Shown piece after piece: positions 6,167 through 13,827 of a stretch of DNA of 19,845 nucleotides. This stretch comes from CAZHLD01 sp964533185 (GTDB lineage Bacteria; Acidobacteriota; Terriglobia; Acidiferrales; UBA7541). Within the stretch, counting starts at the first letter, position 1; each line of letters begins with the position of its first letter. Below the pieces are notes generated by a model. The model had not been told where the DNA came from. It made no database searches and saw nothing but the letters and a program-made list of their open reading frames with translations. The stretch is taken from positions 1 through 19,845 of the forward strand of contig CAZHLD010000063.1 in NCBI GenBank assembly GCA_964533185.1, given 5' to 3'. Position numbers and translations under genes: made by a program.

Positions 6167-9004
6167 TTATAGCATCCGTTCCACCAGCCCATAAACCCCT
6201 TCCAGGGCACTTTTTAGGGCTGATGTGTCTTTTCCGCCAGCCTCGGCAAGGTCAGGTCTTCCGCCGCCCGAGCCTCCCACTTGTTTGGCCAGCTCTTGCA
6301 CCAGTTTGCCGGCGTGGACGCGGCTCGTCAAATCATTGGTCACCCCGCTGATCAGCGCTACCTTGCCGTCCTCAGCCGTTCCCAGAACCACAACGCCCGA
6401 TCCCAGCTTCTGCCTCAAGCTATCCACCAACTGCCGCATCGCCTCGCGGTCTAATCCCTCGACCTGCGCTGCCACCACGCGGACGTCTTTCACCATGCGC
6501 GCCTGCTCGAAAAGCTCATCCACCTTTCCGTACGCCGCCTTGCGCTTGAGCGCCTCGGTCTGCCTCTCGAGTTGTTTTGCGTTGGCCGTTAGTCGTTCCA
6601 CAGCGGCCACCAGACCCTCTTCGCCGGTGTTGAGCGCCCCAGCCAGTTGACGCAGCGTGCCGAGCGCCCTCTGGTAATCTGCCAGCGCTCGCGCGCCGGT
6701 AATCGCCTCCACGCGCCGCACTCCCGCGGCCACCGACTGCTCGCCCGTGATCTTGAACACGCCGATGTCGCCCGACCGCCGCACGTGCGTGCCCCCGCAC
6801 AGTTCCTTGCTGTAAAAGCCGCGTGGCGACCCCGCATCAAGCACAGTCACTACGCGCACATTTTGTTCCGGGTACTTGTCGCCGAAAAACGCCAGCGCGC
6901 CGCTGGCCAGTGCTTCGTCGATCGTGGTGACGTCGGTGTGCATCTCGGCGTTATAGCGGATCTGTTCGTTTACCTGCTGCTCGATCTCGCGCAGCTCGTC
7001 GCCATCCACTGCCGCAAAATGGCTGAAGTCAAACCGCAGATGGTCCGGCGCTACCAGCGACCCCGCCTGCTTGACGTGTGTGCCCAAAATGTTCCGCAGC
7101 GCCGCGTGCAGCAGGTGTGTCCCGGTGTGGTTGCGCTTGATGTGTTCGCGACGCTCGCCGTCGGCCGCCAGCGCCACGCGGTCGCCAACGCGCAGCGTTT
7201 CCTTTGCCGTGATGCGGTGCGCAATCAGCCCCGCCACCGGATAGTATGCGCCCCGCACCTCGGCCAGCCGCAGACTCATCCCGTTGTCCATGAACGCGCC
7301 GACGTCAGCCACCTGTCCGCCTGCCTCGGCGTAGAACACCGTGCGGTCAAGCACAACTTCGACTTCCGCTCCGGCCGAGATCTCATTCACTTGCCCGTCT
7401 TTTGTGACAATGGCCTCGATCCGGCAGTCCTTCGTCGTCGCGCTGTAGTAGAAGTCCGGCTCCGTGCGAAATGTCTCTGCCAGCTTCGTGTACACCGGCC
7501 GCGCCGCTTCCTTGTGCGCTCCTTTCCATGATGCCTTCGCCCGCGTGCGTTGCTCCTCCATCGCCTTTTCGAATCCGGCCTCGTCCAACTTCAATCCTTG
7601 ATCACGGAGGACCTCAGCAATGAAATCGACCTGGAGGCCGAACGTGTCATAGAGTTCGAAAGCCGCCGAACCAGGAAACACACGCCCTGCGGGCGTTTGC
7701 GCCAAGGCTGCTCTCGTTTGCTGATTTGCGGCGTCTTGATGCCACGCCGTTACCGCCTGCTGAGTGCCGCTGTCGTCCTGGAGCCAGCCACTCGGTGGCA
7801 GGTCACGGATCTTCTCATCGAGCTTCTTCAACCCAACGTCAAGGGTGTGCGCAAACCGTTCCTCTTCGTGCCGGATCACTGCGCTGATGCGACTGATACT
7901 CTCCAACAATCCCGGGTAGGGTTGGAGCATGAGCTCGGCGACTCTGGCGGCCATTTCGTTCAGGAACGGTTTGTCGAGGTCGAGCATCCGGCCGTGGCGA
8001 ACACCGCGGCGGATAATCTTCCGCAGCACGTATCCACGGCCTTCGTTGGAGGGCAGGACGCCGTCCGAGACCAGGAAGGCTCCAGCGCGGCTGTGGTCGG
8101 CTAGGATGCGAAGCGAAACATCGGTGTCGGCATTCTCGCCGTAGGGCTTGCCACTCAGCTCGCTGGCGAAATCAATCAGCGGGCGCAGCAGGTCTGTATC
8201 GTAGTTGCTGATCTTCCCCTCGAGCACAGCGGCCACGCGCTCGAGGCCCGCGCCAGTATCCACCGACGGCTTTGGCAGGGCATTCAGCTTCCCCTCGGCG
8301 TCGCGGTTGAATTGCATGAACACGAGGTTCCATATTTCAACGTAGCGCCCACACTCGCACGGGAACTTGCAGTCCTTATGACCCAAGTCGCTTGCCATTG
8401 GTCCAAAGTCATGGAAAATCTCAGAGCACGGCCCGCAGGGGCCCGTGTCGCCCATGGCCCAGAAGTTGTCCTTGAGTCCGGGGATGGTAAAGACACGGTC
8501 AGTGGCCGCGCCCTGACTCTTCCAAAGGGCTTTCGATTCCTCATCCACGCCCAGCTTGTTTCCGGGGGCCACTTCGGCGCCTCCGAAGACGGAGAAGTAG
8601 AGCTTGTCAGTCGAGACGGCCCATTCTTTCGTGACCAGTTCCCACGCCAGCGCAATCGCGTCCTTCTTGAAATAGTCGCCGAAGCTGAAGTTGCCCAGCA
8701 TTTCGAAGAACGTCTGGTGCCGCGCCGTCCGCCCAACGTTTTCGAGGTCATTGTGTTTCCCACCCGCCCGCACGCACTTCTGCACGGTGACCGCGCGCTT
8801 GTAGTCACGCTGCTCCAGCCCCAGGAATACATCTTTGAACTGGTTCATTCCCGCGTTGGTGAAGAGCAGCGTCGGGTCGCCTGCCGGCACGAGCGACGAG
8901 CTGGGCACCACGCGGTGGCCTTTGCGCGCGAAAAACTCCACAAAACTCCGGCGTATTTCATTTCCCGTCATTTTCTTTTGCGGACTCTGTCCTGGTGCGT
9001 TCAT
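6167..9004 (-). CDS. alaS: Alanyl-tRNA synthetase
   Basis: A 945-aa cytosolic class II synthetase that charges tRNA-Ala. The catalytic core holds FTNAGMNQFKDVFLG (48-62), the GRTARHQTFFEMLGNFSFGDYF region (91-112) and WNLVFMQFNRD (225-235). The editing domain has zinc ligands H626 and H630 (HTGTH) and C736 and H740 (CGGTH). The C-terminal DHHA1 domain ends with the GGSGGGRPDLAEAGG motif (910-924). At 945 residues it is longer than E. coli AlaS (876), with extra sequence at about 400-441, just before the YDTFG motif. ATG 9004 is used; ATG 8971 (MTGNEIRR) is the family-typical start and cannot be excluded. It lies 55 bp downstream of recX on the same strand. Confidence 0.97.
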   Translation of the reverse strand: MNAPGQSPQKKMTGNEIRRSFVEFFARKGHRVVPSSSLVPAGDPTLLFTNAGMNQFKDVFLGLEQRDYKRAVTVQKCVRAGGKHNDLENVGRTARHQTFFEMLGNFSFGDYFKKDAIALAWELVTKEWAVSTDKLYFSVFGGAEVAPGNKLGVDEESKALWKSQGAATDRVFTIPGLKDNFWAMGDTGPCGPCSEIFHDFGPMASDLGHKDCKFPCECGRYVEIWNLVFMQFNRDAEGKLNALPKPSVDTGAGLERVAAVLEGKISNYDTDLLRPLIDFASELSGKPYGENADTDVSLRILADHSRAGAFLVSDGVLPSNEGRGYVLRKIIRRGVRHGRMLDLDKPFLNEMAARVAELMLQPYPGLLESISRISAVIRHEEERFAHTLDVGLKKLDEKIRDLPPSGWLQDDSGTQQAVTAWHQDAANQQTRAALAQTPAGRVFPGSAAFELYDTFGLQVDFIAEVLRDQGLKLDEAGFEKAMEEQRTRAKASWKGAHKEAARPVYTKLAETFRTEPDFYYSATTKDCRIEAIVTKDGQVNEISAGAEVEVVLDRTVFYAEAGGQVADVGAFMDNGMSLRLAEVRGAYYPVAGLIAHRITAKETLRVGDRVALAADGERREHIKRNHTGTHLLHAALRNILGTHVKQAGSLVAPDHLRFDFSHFAAVDGDELREIEQQVNEQIRYNAEMHTDVTTIDEALASGALAFFGDKYPEQNVRVVTVLDAGSPRGFYSKELCGGTHVRRSGDIGVFKITGEQSVAAGVRRVEAITGARALADYQRALGTLRQLAGALNTGEEGLVAAVERLTANAKQLERQTEALKRKAAYGKVDELFEQARMVKDVRVVAAQVEGLDREAMRQLVDSLRQKLGSGVVVLGTAEDGKVALISGVTNDLTSRVHAGKLVQELAKQVGGSGGGRPDLAEAGGKDTSALKSALEGVYGLVERML

Positions 9005-9059
9005 CTCGCCAACTTCGGTTTCGCTCCTCGATTATGGCAGAGGCATACCCACCCCGCAA

Positions 9060-9596
9060 TCAGCCGTCTTCCGCATCTTCGGAGGTTTCCACCTCAACCA
9101 GTCCCTCGACGTCGCGTCGGGTCGCCGCGCGCAGTTCGGTGCGGATCAAATCGCTCGAAAACCCCGCGCGCATCAAGCTGCGATAGAGCGACGCCACCCG
9201 CCGCTCGTCGAGCGGTCCGCGCAATCCCCGCAGGCGTCGCTCGATCCGTTTGCGCACCAGCACCGCCTCGTCCGTCTCGGTGAAGATCTCCTCGAGCGCC
9301 GCTTCGATGTGCCGGTCCGGCACGCCGCGAGCCCGGAGGTCGCGCGCAATCCGGAAGCGCCCCTGCCGCCGCGACTCCGCGTGTTGGCGCGCGAACTGCC
9401 GCGCGTAGCGCCCGTCGTCGAGCAGGCCCTCTCGCTTCAGCCGCTCGAGCACACGCCGCGCCAGCGATTTCTCCTCGGCGCGACGCTCCAGCGCCTGCCG
9501 CATCTCATAGACGGAATGCGCGCGCCGCATCAGCGCCCGCAGCCCCGCGGCATACAGCTCTTCTTCACTCGCGAGTTTGCGCGCCTTCCGGAACAT
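9060..9596 (-). CDS. recX: Regulatory protein RecX
   Basis: A 178-aa all-helical protein of the RecX family, which binds the RecA filament groove and limits RecA activity in recombination and the SOS response. Three tandem three-helix units are visible: AAGLRALMRRAHSVYEMRQAL; RVLERLKREGLLDDGRYARQFARQHAE with the diagnostic LLDDxRYA; and RIARDLRARGVPDRHIEAALEE. The C-terminal tail is acidic. The protein is strongly Arg/Ala-rich. No recA is next to it, unlike in many genera where the two are adjacent. It precedes alaS by 55 bp, an association also common in Proteobacteria (recA-recX-alaS), so recA may have been lost from an ancestral cluster here. ATG 9596 has a weak ribosome site. Confidence 0.9.
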   Translation of the reverse strand: MFRKARKLASEEELYAAGLRALMRRAHSVYEMRQALERRAEEKSLARRVLERLKREGLLDDGRYARQFARQHAESRRQGRFRIARDLRARGVPDRHIEAALEEIFTETDEAVLVRKRIERRLRGLRGPLDERRVASLYRSLMRAGFSSDLIRTELRAATRRDVEGLVEVETSEDAEDG

Positions 9597-9675
9597 CGCG
9601 GCTCAGCATAGAAGCAACAGGGCAGGGAAGCAAGGAGTGTACGGGGATGTTACGACAAGGGTCTTTTGCGAGTCT

Positions 9676-10176
9676 TCAGTCGGCGTCGAGCGGCTGCGTC
9701 AACGGTTCGCACGCCTGCCGCTTCCGCGAGTGGTAGCTGGCCGCCATCCACCACACCAGTCCATAACCGACCAGCGCCAGGCCAGCCGCCACAATCACGT
9801 TTCCAAGAAGAAATGTCCCCAGGAAGTTCGACAGGATGGCCGCCGTATCGTGCCGCTCGATCAACGCCTGACCGATGCGGCGCTCGGGGCTAACCAGCGC
9901 ATTGCCCACCAGTACGCACAGCGTCCAGATCAGCGCCATGACCGGCCCTGTGACGATCATCCCCGCCAGCGCCGCCGCGCGGTTTGCCCCCAGCGGCCCC
10001 GCCACGGCCACGGCGATAATCGGTCCGGAGTAGAACGTGGGCACCACGCCAATGAAGACGCCCAGTCCCGCGCCGCGCCCCAGCCGCTCCGGCGAATCAT
10101 TCTTCCGCACGAATGCAAGATATGCGTACCGGTAGATCCGGTACAGGCGGCTCCGTCGTTTGCGCGGCTTCGTCAT
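9676..10176 (-). CDS. DUF2062 family integral membrane protein
   Basis: A 166-aa protein with a very basic cytosolic N-terminus (TKPRKRRSRLYRIYRY). The DUF2062 core follows: SPERLGRGAGLGVFIGVVPTF, a Gly-Pro-rich hydrophobic hairpin (IIAVAVAGPLGANRAAALAG), TGPVMALIWTLCVLVGNALV, and a last membrane segment (NFLGTFLLGNVIVAAGLALVGYG). I count three to four membrane segments. Function is unknown for the family, which often sits near glycosyltransferase or envelope genes. ATG 10176 follows a GGA and matches the family N-terminus; the frame is open to 10221, and ATG 10194 is an alternative. It lies about 80 bp upstream of recX on the same strand. Confidence 0.82.
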   Translation of the reverse strand: MTKPRKRRSRLYRIYRYAYLAFVRKNDSPERLGRGAGLGVFIGVVPTFYSGPIIAVAVAGPLGANRAAALAGMIVTGPVMALIWTLCVLVGNALVSPERRIGQALIERHDTAAILSNFLGTFLLGNVIVAAGLALVGYGLVWWMAASYHSRKRQACEPLTQPLDAD

Positions 10177-10221
10177 CGTCCGATGGCCACCCATGATAGC
10201 GAACGTCGCGGCCAAGTCCAA

Positions 10222-10380
10222 GTGGCCTCTCGATGCGCCATCAATTCACAGTTTAGCTCAGGAAACTGACGAGGGGAGGTGTGGCTCTGTTCTTCAAGGA
10301 CAAATTCCAAAGGCTGAGCGCTGACTACAGACGGCTAGTTTTGGAAAGTTGATGGCTGAAGAATGAGAGCTGAAAGCTAT
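10222..10380. repeat. Intergenic segment with degenerate GCTGA-type repeats
   Basis: This gap lies between pilT and the DUF2062 gene. Its pilT-proximal half contains imperfect reiterations of (A/G)GCTGA: GGCTGAGCGCTGA at about 10312-10324 and GGCTGAAGAATGAGAGCTGA at about 10353-10373, then AAGCT. This looks like the low-complexity spacer repeats seen between genes in some Acidobacteriota. No hairpin with a U-tract and no credible small gene was found. Confidence 0.4.
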
Positions 10381-11526
10381 TCATCTCTTTCCGAACCGCT
10401 CGAACTCCGTCATTGTCCGCTCCATCTCTTCGCGGGCGGAGTCGGCGGCGGAGCGGATACCCTGCACGCGCAACTTGAACTCGTCTGGGTTCGACGCGCG
10501 GATCATTGCTTCCTCGTACGTGATCAGTTGACGCGTGAACAGGTCGTAGAGCGACTGGTCGAAGGTCTGCATCCCGTATTGCGAAGTCCCCGCTGCAATC
10601 GCGTCGTGGATCAGACGAGTCTTGTCCGGGTTGATGATGCAGTCGCGGATGTAGGCGGTGGCAATCATCACCTCGACCGCCGGCACTCGCCCCTGATCGT
10701 CGGCGCAGCGCACCAGCCGCTGGCTGAGGACGGCCTTGAGCGTCGCCGCCATTTGCAGGCGGATTTGTTTCTGCTCCGGCGGGGGAAAGACGGCGATGAT
10801 GCGTTGGATTGTCTCCGTCGCATCGAGGGTGTGCAACGTCGAAAACACCAGGTGACCGGTTTCCGCCGCGAGCAACGCCGTCGATATCGTTTCCAAGTCG
10901 CGCATTTCGCCCACCAGGATTACGTCCGGGTCCTGGCGGAGCCCGGCGCGCAGCGCGGTGGAAAAACTGGCTGTGTCCACCTCGACCTCGCGCTGGTTGA
11001 TGAACCCGCGCTTGTCGCGGTGCAAGAACTCGATCGGGTCTTCAATCGTGATGATGTGGTCGGCGCGCTGTGAGTTGATCCGGTCAATCATCGACGCCAA
11101 CGAAGTGGACTTGCCCGAGCCGGTTGTCCCGGTCACCAGCACCAGCCCGCGCTGCTCTTCGCAAATCTTTTCGACCACGCGCGGCAGGTTCAACTCTTCA
11201 ATGGTGCGGATCTTCGTCGGAATCACGCGCAACACCATGCCCACGTTGCCGCGCTGCTGGAACACGTTCACGCGGAATCGCCCCAGCCCCGCCACGCCGT
11301 AGGCCATGTCCAGCTCGGCCGTCTCCTTGAACTTCTGCTTTTGACGGTTGGTCATCATGCTGAACGCCATCGAGAGCATTTCCTCGGGCGTCACGCGCGG
11401 AATATCGGCCATCGGGTGGAGCACGCCGTCGATGCGCAGGTAGGGGTGGTTGCCCACCTTCAAGTGCAAGTCGGAGGCTTTGTTCTCGACCGCGCGGCGC
11501 AGCAGGTCGTCAATACTCAGTGCCAT
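10381..11526 (-). CDS. pilT: Type IV pilus retraction ATPase PilT
   Basis: A 381-aa secretion-type hexameric ATPase that powers pilus retraction and twitching motility. An N-terminal PAS-like domain (1-100, starting SIDDLLRRAVENKASDLHLKVG) is followed by the RecA-like core. This has Walker A GTTGSGKST (133-141), the Asp box, ALRAGLRQDPD (191-201) with the PilT-specific AIRAGLRQ-like box, Walker B ILVGEMRD (203-210) and the His box HLVFSTLHT (225-233). ATG 11526 gives the family N-terminus; an upstream in-frame ATG 11571 has a better ribosome site (GAGG) and would add 15 residues. No other pilus gene is in the window, so its partners are elsewhere. The C-terminal tail after about 340 is longer and more charged than in the shortest PilTs. 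Confidence 0.95.
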   Translation of the reverse strand: MALSIDDLLRRAVENKASDLHLKVGNHPYLRIDGVLHPMADIPRVTPEEMLSMAFSMMTNRQKQKFKETAELDMAYGVAGLGRFRVNVFQQRGNVGMVLRVIPTKIRTIEELNLPRVVEKICEEQRGLVLVTGTTGSGKSTSLASMIDRINSQRADHIITIEDPIEFLHRDKRGFINQREVEVDTASFSTALRAGLRQDPDVILVGEMRDLETISTALLAAETGHLVFSTLHTLDATETIQRIIAVFPPPEQKQIRLQMAATLKAVLSQRLVRCADDQGRVPAVEVMIATAYIRDCIINPDKTRLIHDAIAAGTSQYGMQTFDQSLYDLFTRQLITYEEAMIRASNPDEFKLRVQGIRSAADSAREEMERTMTEFERFGKR

Positions 11527-11637
11527 GGCGGAGGAACCCCGCTTTCCAGTGCCTTCAGGCCAAACTAGCATCCGCCTCGAAGGCTGGCAAGCGCGCCTCG
11601 CGCGCCGTGTGCCGTTGAGTAACCTGTACGGGCTTTA

Positions 11638-11658
11638 GGCCGAGCAGTGCGCCCGGCC
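11638..11658 (-). terminator. GC-rich hairpin after the aquaporin gene (weak terminator candidate)
   Basis: On the minus strand GGCCGGGC-GCACT-GCTCGGCC forms an 8-bp stem with one G-T pair, 7 bp beyond the aquaporin stop. No T-run follows, so intrinsic termination is doubtful. It may only reduce readthrough into pilT or protect the mRNA 3' end. Confidence 0.4.
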
Positions 11659-11664
11659 GCTGTT

Positions 11665-12357
11665 TCAGGACTTCTTTAGGTAGAGCTTGTCGTAGAGCGC
11701 GCCGGCCAGCACGCCTCCGGCCAGCGGCCCCACCCAGTACACGCCCAGGTTCGTCCACCACCGTGTAGCCACCGCCGGACCCATCGCCCGTGCCGGGTTC
11801 ATCGCCGCTCCGGTGAGCGGCCCGCCCATCAGGATGTCCATGGTGATGGTCAGACCGATGGCGAAGCCGGCAATCTTGTTGAAGGCGCCCTTCTCATCCA
11901 CCGCCGTGGCAAACACCACAAAAACAAGAAAGAACGTCAGCAAGCCTTCAATCAACATTCCATATCCGCGCGTGAGGTCCCTCGCCAACTGCGGTGTTCC
12001 CAGCATCACCGCACGCCAGGCATCTTCCGGCACCACGATCCGCAGCATGTAGGCCGCCGCGATGCCTCCGGCGAGTTGCGCCGCCCAATAAGACAGCGCG
12101 TCAAACGTGCTGATTCGCCGCGTCACCCAGATGCCGACCGTGACCGCCGGGTTGAAGTGCGCGCCGGAGATGTGCCCCAGCGCCGTCACCATGATCCCGA
12201 ACGCCAGCCCGTGCGCCACGGCAATTCCCAGCAAGCCCAGGCCGCTACCTCCGCCGGCTCGCAGCAATTGGTCGGCGCAGATCGACCCCGCGCCAAAAAA
12301 GATCAGCGCAAACGTGCCGATGAATTCAGCCACCAGCTTCTGCGGTCTGCCGTACAT
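11665..12357 (-). CDS. Aquaporin (MIP family) with TIP-like H-I-A-R filter
   Basis: A 230-aa six-helix channel with both pore NPA motifs (HFNPAVT at 67-73 and MNPARA at 186-191) and the GHISGAH signature. Residue 191 is Ala, not the Asp of glycerol facilitators, which places it among aquaporins by that test. Aligned by eye to E. coli AqpZ, the aromatic/arginine filter residues F43/H174/T183/R189 become H49/I175/A184/R190. H-I-A-R is the combination in several plant tonoplast intrinsic proteins, and GGPLTGAAMNPAR also looks TIP-like. So permeation of ammonia, urea or H2O2 as well as water is plausible. The open frame runs to 12753, but ATG 12357 has a strong GGAGG site and gives the normal family length. 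The promoter is at 12427-12455. Confidence 0.93.
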   Translation of the reverse strand: MYGRPQKLVAEFIGTFALIFFGAGSICADQLLRAGGGSGLGLLGIAVAHGLAFGIMVTALGHISGAHFNPAVTVGIWVTRRISTFDALSYWAAQLAGGIAAAYMLRIVVPEDAWRAVMLGTPQLARDLTRGYGMLIEGLLTFFLVFVVFATAVDEKGAFNKIAGFAIGLTITMDILMGGPLTGAAMNPARAMGPAVATRWWTNLGVYWVGPLAGGVLAGALYDKLYLKKS

Positions 12358-12426
12358 GGTTCCTCCGAAAGACGATGGGATGGACCTCTTGACCGCTGGT
12401 TCCAACCGGGCTCTAAGGAGGGCGGG

Positions 12427-12455
12427 ATTGTACCGGAAGGCTCCCGGCGCGTCAA
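12427..12455 (-). promoter_or_regulatory. Sigma70-type promoter of the aquaporin gene
   Basis: On the minus strand TTGACG (12455-12450) and TACAAT (12432-12427) are separated by 17 bp. The predicted start site is near 12420, giving a leader of about 60 nt to ATG 12357. It is divergent from the dps promoter, whose -35 lies about 37 bp away; the Per-like box is 64 bp from this -35 and less likely to act on it. Confidence 0.7.
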
Positions 12456-12491
12456 AGCATGGGAGGGAGTGCGCCGGGCGACGGGAAGGGC

Positions 12492-12533
12492 TTGACGGGC
12501 CGCGCGTTTCTGCTAAAATTAGAATGATTCTAA
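12492..12533 (+). promoter_or_regulatory. Promoter with Per-box-like operator (Fur/PerR family) for dps-like and Rieske genes
   Basis: TTGACG (12492-12497) and TAAAAT (12514-12519) are spaced 16 bp. Overlapping the last base of the -10 is a perfect 15-bp palindrome TTAGAATGATTCTAA (12519-12533). The PerR box consensus is TTATAATNATTATAA, and this site matches it at every position except the symmetric fourth base pair. The operator covers the expected start site, so binding should block transcription. This predicts derepression by peroxide (PerR) or by iron limitation or another metal (Fur/Zur). A GGAGG ribosome site (12543-12547) precedes ATG 12556. Confidence 0.8.
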
Positions 12534-12555
12534 ATTCCGAACGGAGGGTTATCGC

Positions 12556-13122
12556 ATGGGAAAAGTGGCACGAGAAGTTGTCGAGAAAGCCGGCGTCAAC
12601 GTGGAGGAGCTCGTCAAGAAACTCCTCCGCGCGGCCGCCGCGGAATTCACCACCTACTACTACTACACCATCCTCCGCGTCAACTCGATTGGGTTCGAGG
12701 GCGAAGGCCTGAAGGAAATCATCGAGGACGCGCGCATTGAAGACCGCAATCACTTCGAGGCGCTCACCCCGCGTATTTACGAGCTGGGGGGCTCGCTCCC
12801 GCGCGACATCAGGGACTTCGCCAAGGACGCGGCCTGCCCGGATGCCTACCTACCCAAGGATCCCCGGAACATGACCGAGATGCTGAAGGTGCTGGTGGAG
12901 GCTGAGCGCTGCGCCATTCGCGTTTACACCGACATCTGCAGCATGACCGCCGGCAAGGATCCTCGCACCTACGACATCGCGCTCGCCATCCTGCATGAGG
13001 AAGTCGAGCACGAGGCTTGGTTCTCGGAATACTTGGGCGAGGGTCCCTCGGGCCACTTCCGCCGCGGCGCTCCGGGCGAGTCGCCGTACACTAGCCGCTT
13101 CCTGGTCGTCCCGAAGCGCTAA
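12556..13122 (+). CDS. Dps-like ferritin (DPSL/thioferritin type)
   Basis: A 188-aa four-helix ferritin-like protein. Likely intrasubunit di-iron ligands are E30 in AAAEFTTYYYYT, E62 and H66 in IEDRNHFE, E115/E117 in VEAER and E148-E149/H152 in HEEVEHE. This intra-bundle site and the lengths fit the Dps-like (DPSL) group known from archaea and some anaerobes, not classical Dps with its inter-subunit site. C94 (AACPDAYLP), C119 and C128 (ERCAIRVYTDIC) recall the paired cysteines near the active site in DPSL proteins. The expected role is oxidation of Fe(II) with H2O2 and iron storage in a 12-subunit shell. It is first gene of an operon with a Rieske protein 3 bp downstream, under the Per-box-like site. 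Confidence 0.88.
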   Translation: MGKVAREVVEKAGVNVEELVKKLLRAAAAEFTTYYYYTILRVNSIGFEGEGLKEIIEDARIEDRNHFEALTPRIYELGGSLPRDIRDFAKDAACPDAYLPKDPRNMTEMLKVLVEAERCAIRVYTDICSMTAGKDPRTYDIALAILHEEVEHEAWFSEYLGEGPSGHFRRGAPGESPYTSRFLVVPKR

Positions 13123-13125
13123 CTC

Positions 13126-13524
13126 GTGAGCGGGCACTCCGGCATTTCGCTCGCAGGCGAAGGCTGGGTGGACGTCGGTCGCGTTCCCGACCTGCGCCCT
13201 CGGGAGATCCGCCGTGTGGAGATCGCTGGGCAGGTGCTGGCGCTGGTTCATCTCGAGGGGGAAGTGTATGCAGTGAGCGGAGTCTGCCCGCACCAGGGCG
13301 GGCCTCTGGACCAGGGCACGATTTGGGAAGGCGAGCTCCAGTGCCCGTGGCACCACTTCCTTTTCGACGTGAAAACCGGCGCCAACGTCTACCCGGCGAA
13401 CGTTTATCCCGAGGACATGCCGCAGCTGCGCCTGCAGTTGAAGCCGCTGAGGGTCTTTCCGGTCCGGGTCGATGGCGGCCGCGTGTACGTCAAGTTAGGC
13501 GAGCCGTCTGGGCCTGGGCTCTGA
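13126..13524 (+). CDS. Rieske [2Fe-2S] ferredoxin
   Basis: A 132-aa soluble Rieske protein. Cluster ligands are C54 and H56 (VCPHQGGPL) and C73 and H76 (QCPWHHFLFD), in the C-X-H and C-X2-H boxes. No signal peptide, membrane helix or oxygenase domain is present, so it is a stand-alone electron carrier of the type otherwise serving dioxygenases or nitrite-reductase small subunits. The start is GTG 13126, 3 bp after the ferritin stop and without a clear ribosome site, so translation is probably coupled. No oxygenase or reductase partner is nearby. Its only operon mate is the ferritin, which suggests electron transfer to or from the iron store or the ferroxidase centre. Confidence 0.92.
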   Translation: MSGHSGISLAGEGWVDVGRVPDLRPREIRRVEIAGQVLALVHLEGEVYAVSGVCPHQGGPLDQGTIWEGELQCPWHHFLFDVKTGANVYPANVYPEDMPQLRLQLKPLRVFPVRVDGGRVYVKLGEPSGPGL

Positions 13525-13553
13525 GTTCGGCCTCCAGGGTGGGGTCCTGCCAA

Positions 13554-13587
13554 ACAGAAGGGGCACGAAACACAGTGCCCCTTCTGT
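13554..13587 (+). terminator. Strong 13-bp hairpin after the Rieske gene
   Basis: ACAGAAGGGGCAC (13554-13566) pairs perfectly with GTGCCCCTTCTGT (13575-13587) around an 8-nt loop, 30 bp after the stop. No U-tract follows (GAGACC), so it may act as a barrier or mRNA 3'-end stabiliser, not a classic intrinsic terminator. It ends 28 bp before the ilvE remnant. Confidence 0.6.
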
Positions 13588-13614
13588 GAGACCTCGATGC
13601 TCGCTTTTCCGCAG

Positions 13615-13741
13615 CTAACATGGGCTGACGGCCACTCCCACCGGTGTGAGCCAGCTGTGGCGGTCGGGCATGGCCCCGCTGGTCAGCGCGTAGCACTCGC
13701 CCTGAAGCCGCTTCGTGATCGGCCCGCGCGTGCCGCTGCCC
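13615..13741 (-). pseudogene. Truncated ilvE 3'-end copy (remnant)
   Basis: The minus strand encodes GTRGPITKRLQ, then GECYALTSGAMPDRHSWLTPVGVAVSPC and a stop (TAG, 13617-13615). This matches the C-terminus of the intact IlvE (GTRGPITKRLQ, then DEFFALTSGAMPDRHTWLTPVG). In DNA, 13625-13741 aligns without gaps to 15407-15523, with about 18 mismatches in 117 positions by hand count and a 30-bp exact core (13661-13690 and 15443-15472). Similarity stops near 13741, although the frame stays open upstream to about 13795. Only about 40 codons of the 315 remain and there is no start. Together with intact ilvE it brackets arsR-acr3. Confidence 0.85.
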
Positions 13742-13774
13742 TCGCCGGTTCGAACCGGTGCGGCCGGGTTGCGG

Positions 13775-13819
13775 TGGACATCACAGAGGCTTGCTAATAT
13801 AATCGCTTAGGCGAATATA
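13775..13819 (+). promoter_or_regulatory. arsR-acr3 promoter with ArsR-type operator
   Basis: TGGACA (13775-13780) and a perfect TATAAT (13798-13803) are spaced 17 bp. An inverted repeat TATAATCGC-TTAG-GCGAATATA (13798-13819, one mismatch between arms) covers the -10 and the start site. The CGAATAT half-site is typical of ArsR/SmtB operators. The leader before ATG 13828 is short and lacks a Shine-Dalgarno sequence. Repression by the adjacent ArsR and relief by As(III) or Sb(III) are expected. Confidence 0.8.
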
Positions 13820-13827
13820 GCCTCGGC

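Noticed and set aside
13615..13795. A functional small minus-strand gene in the ilvE remnant frame
   Set aside because: The frame is open for about 60 codons, but there is no convincing start or ribosome site, and its conserved part is only the IlvE C-terminus without catalytic residues.
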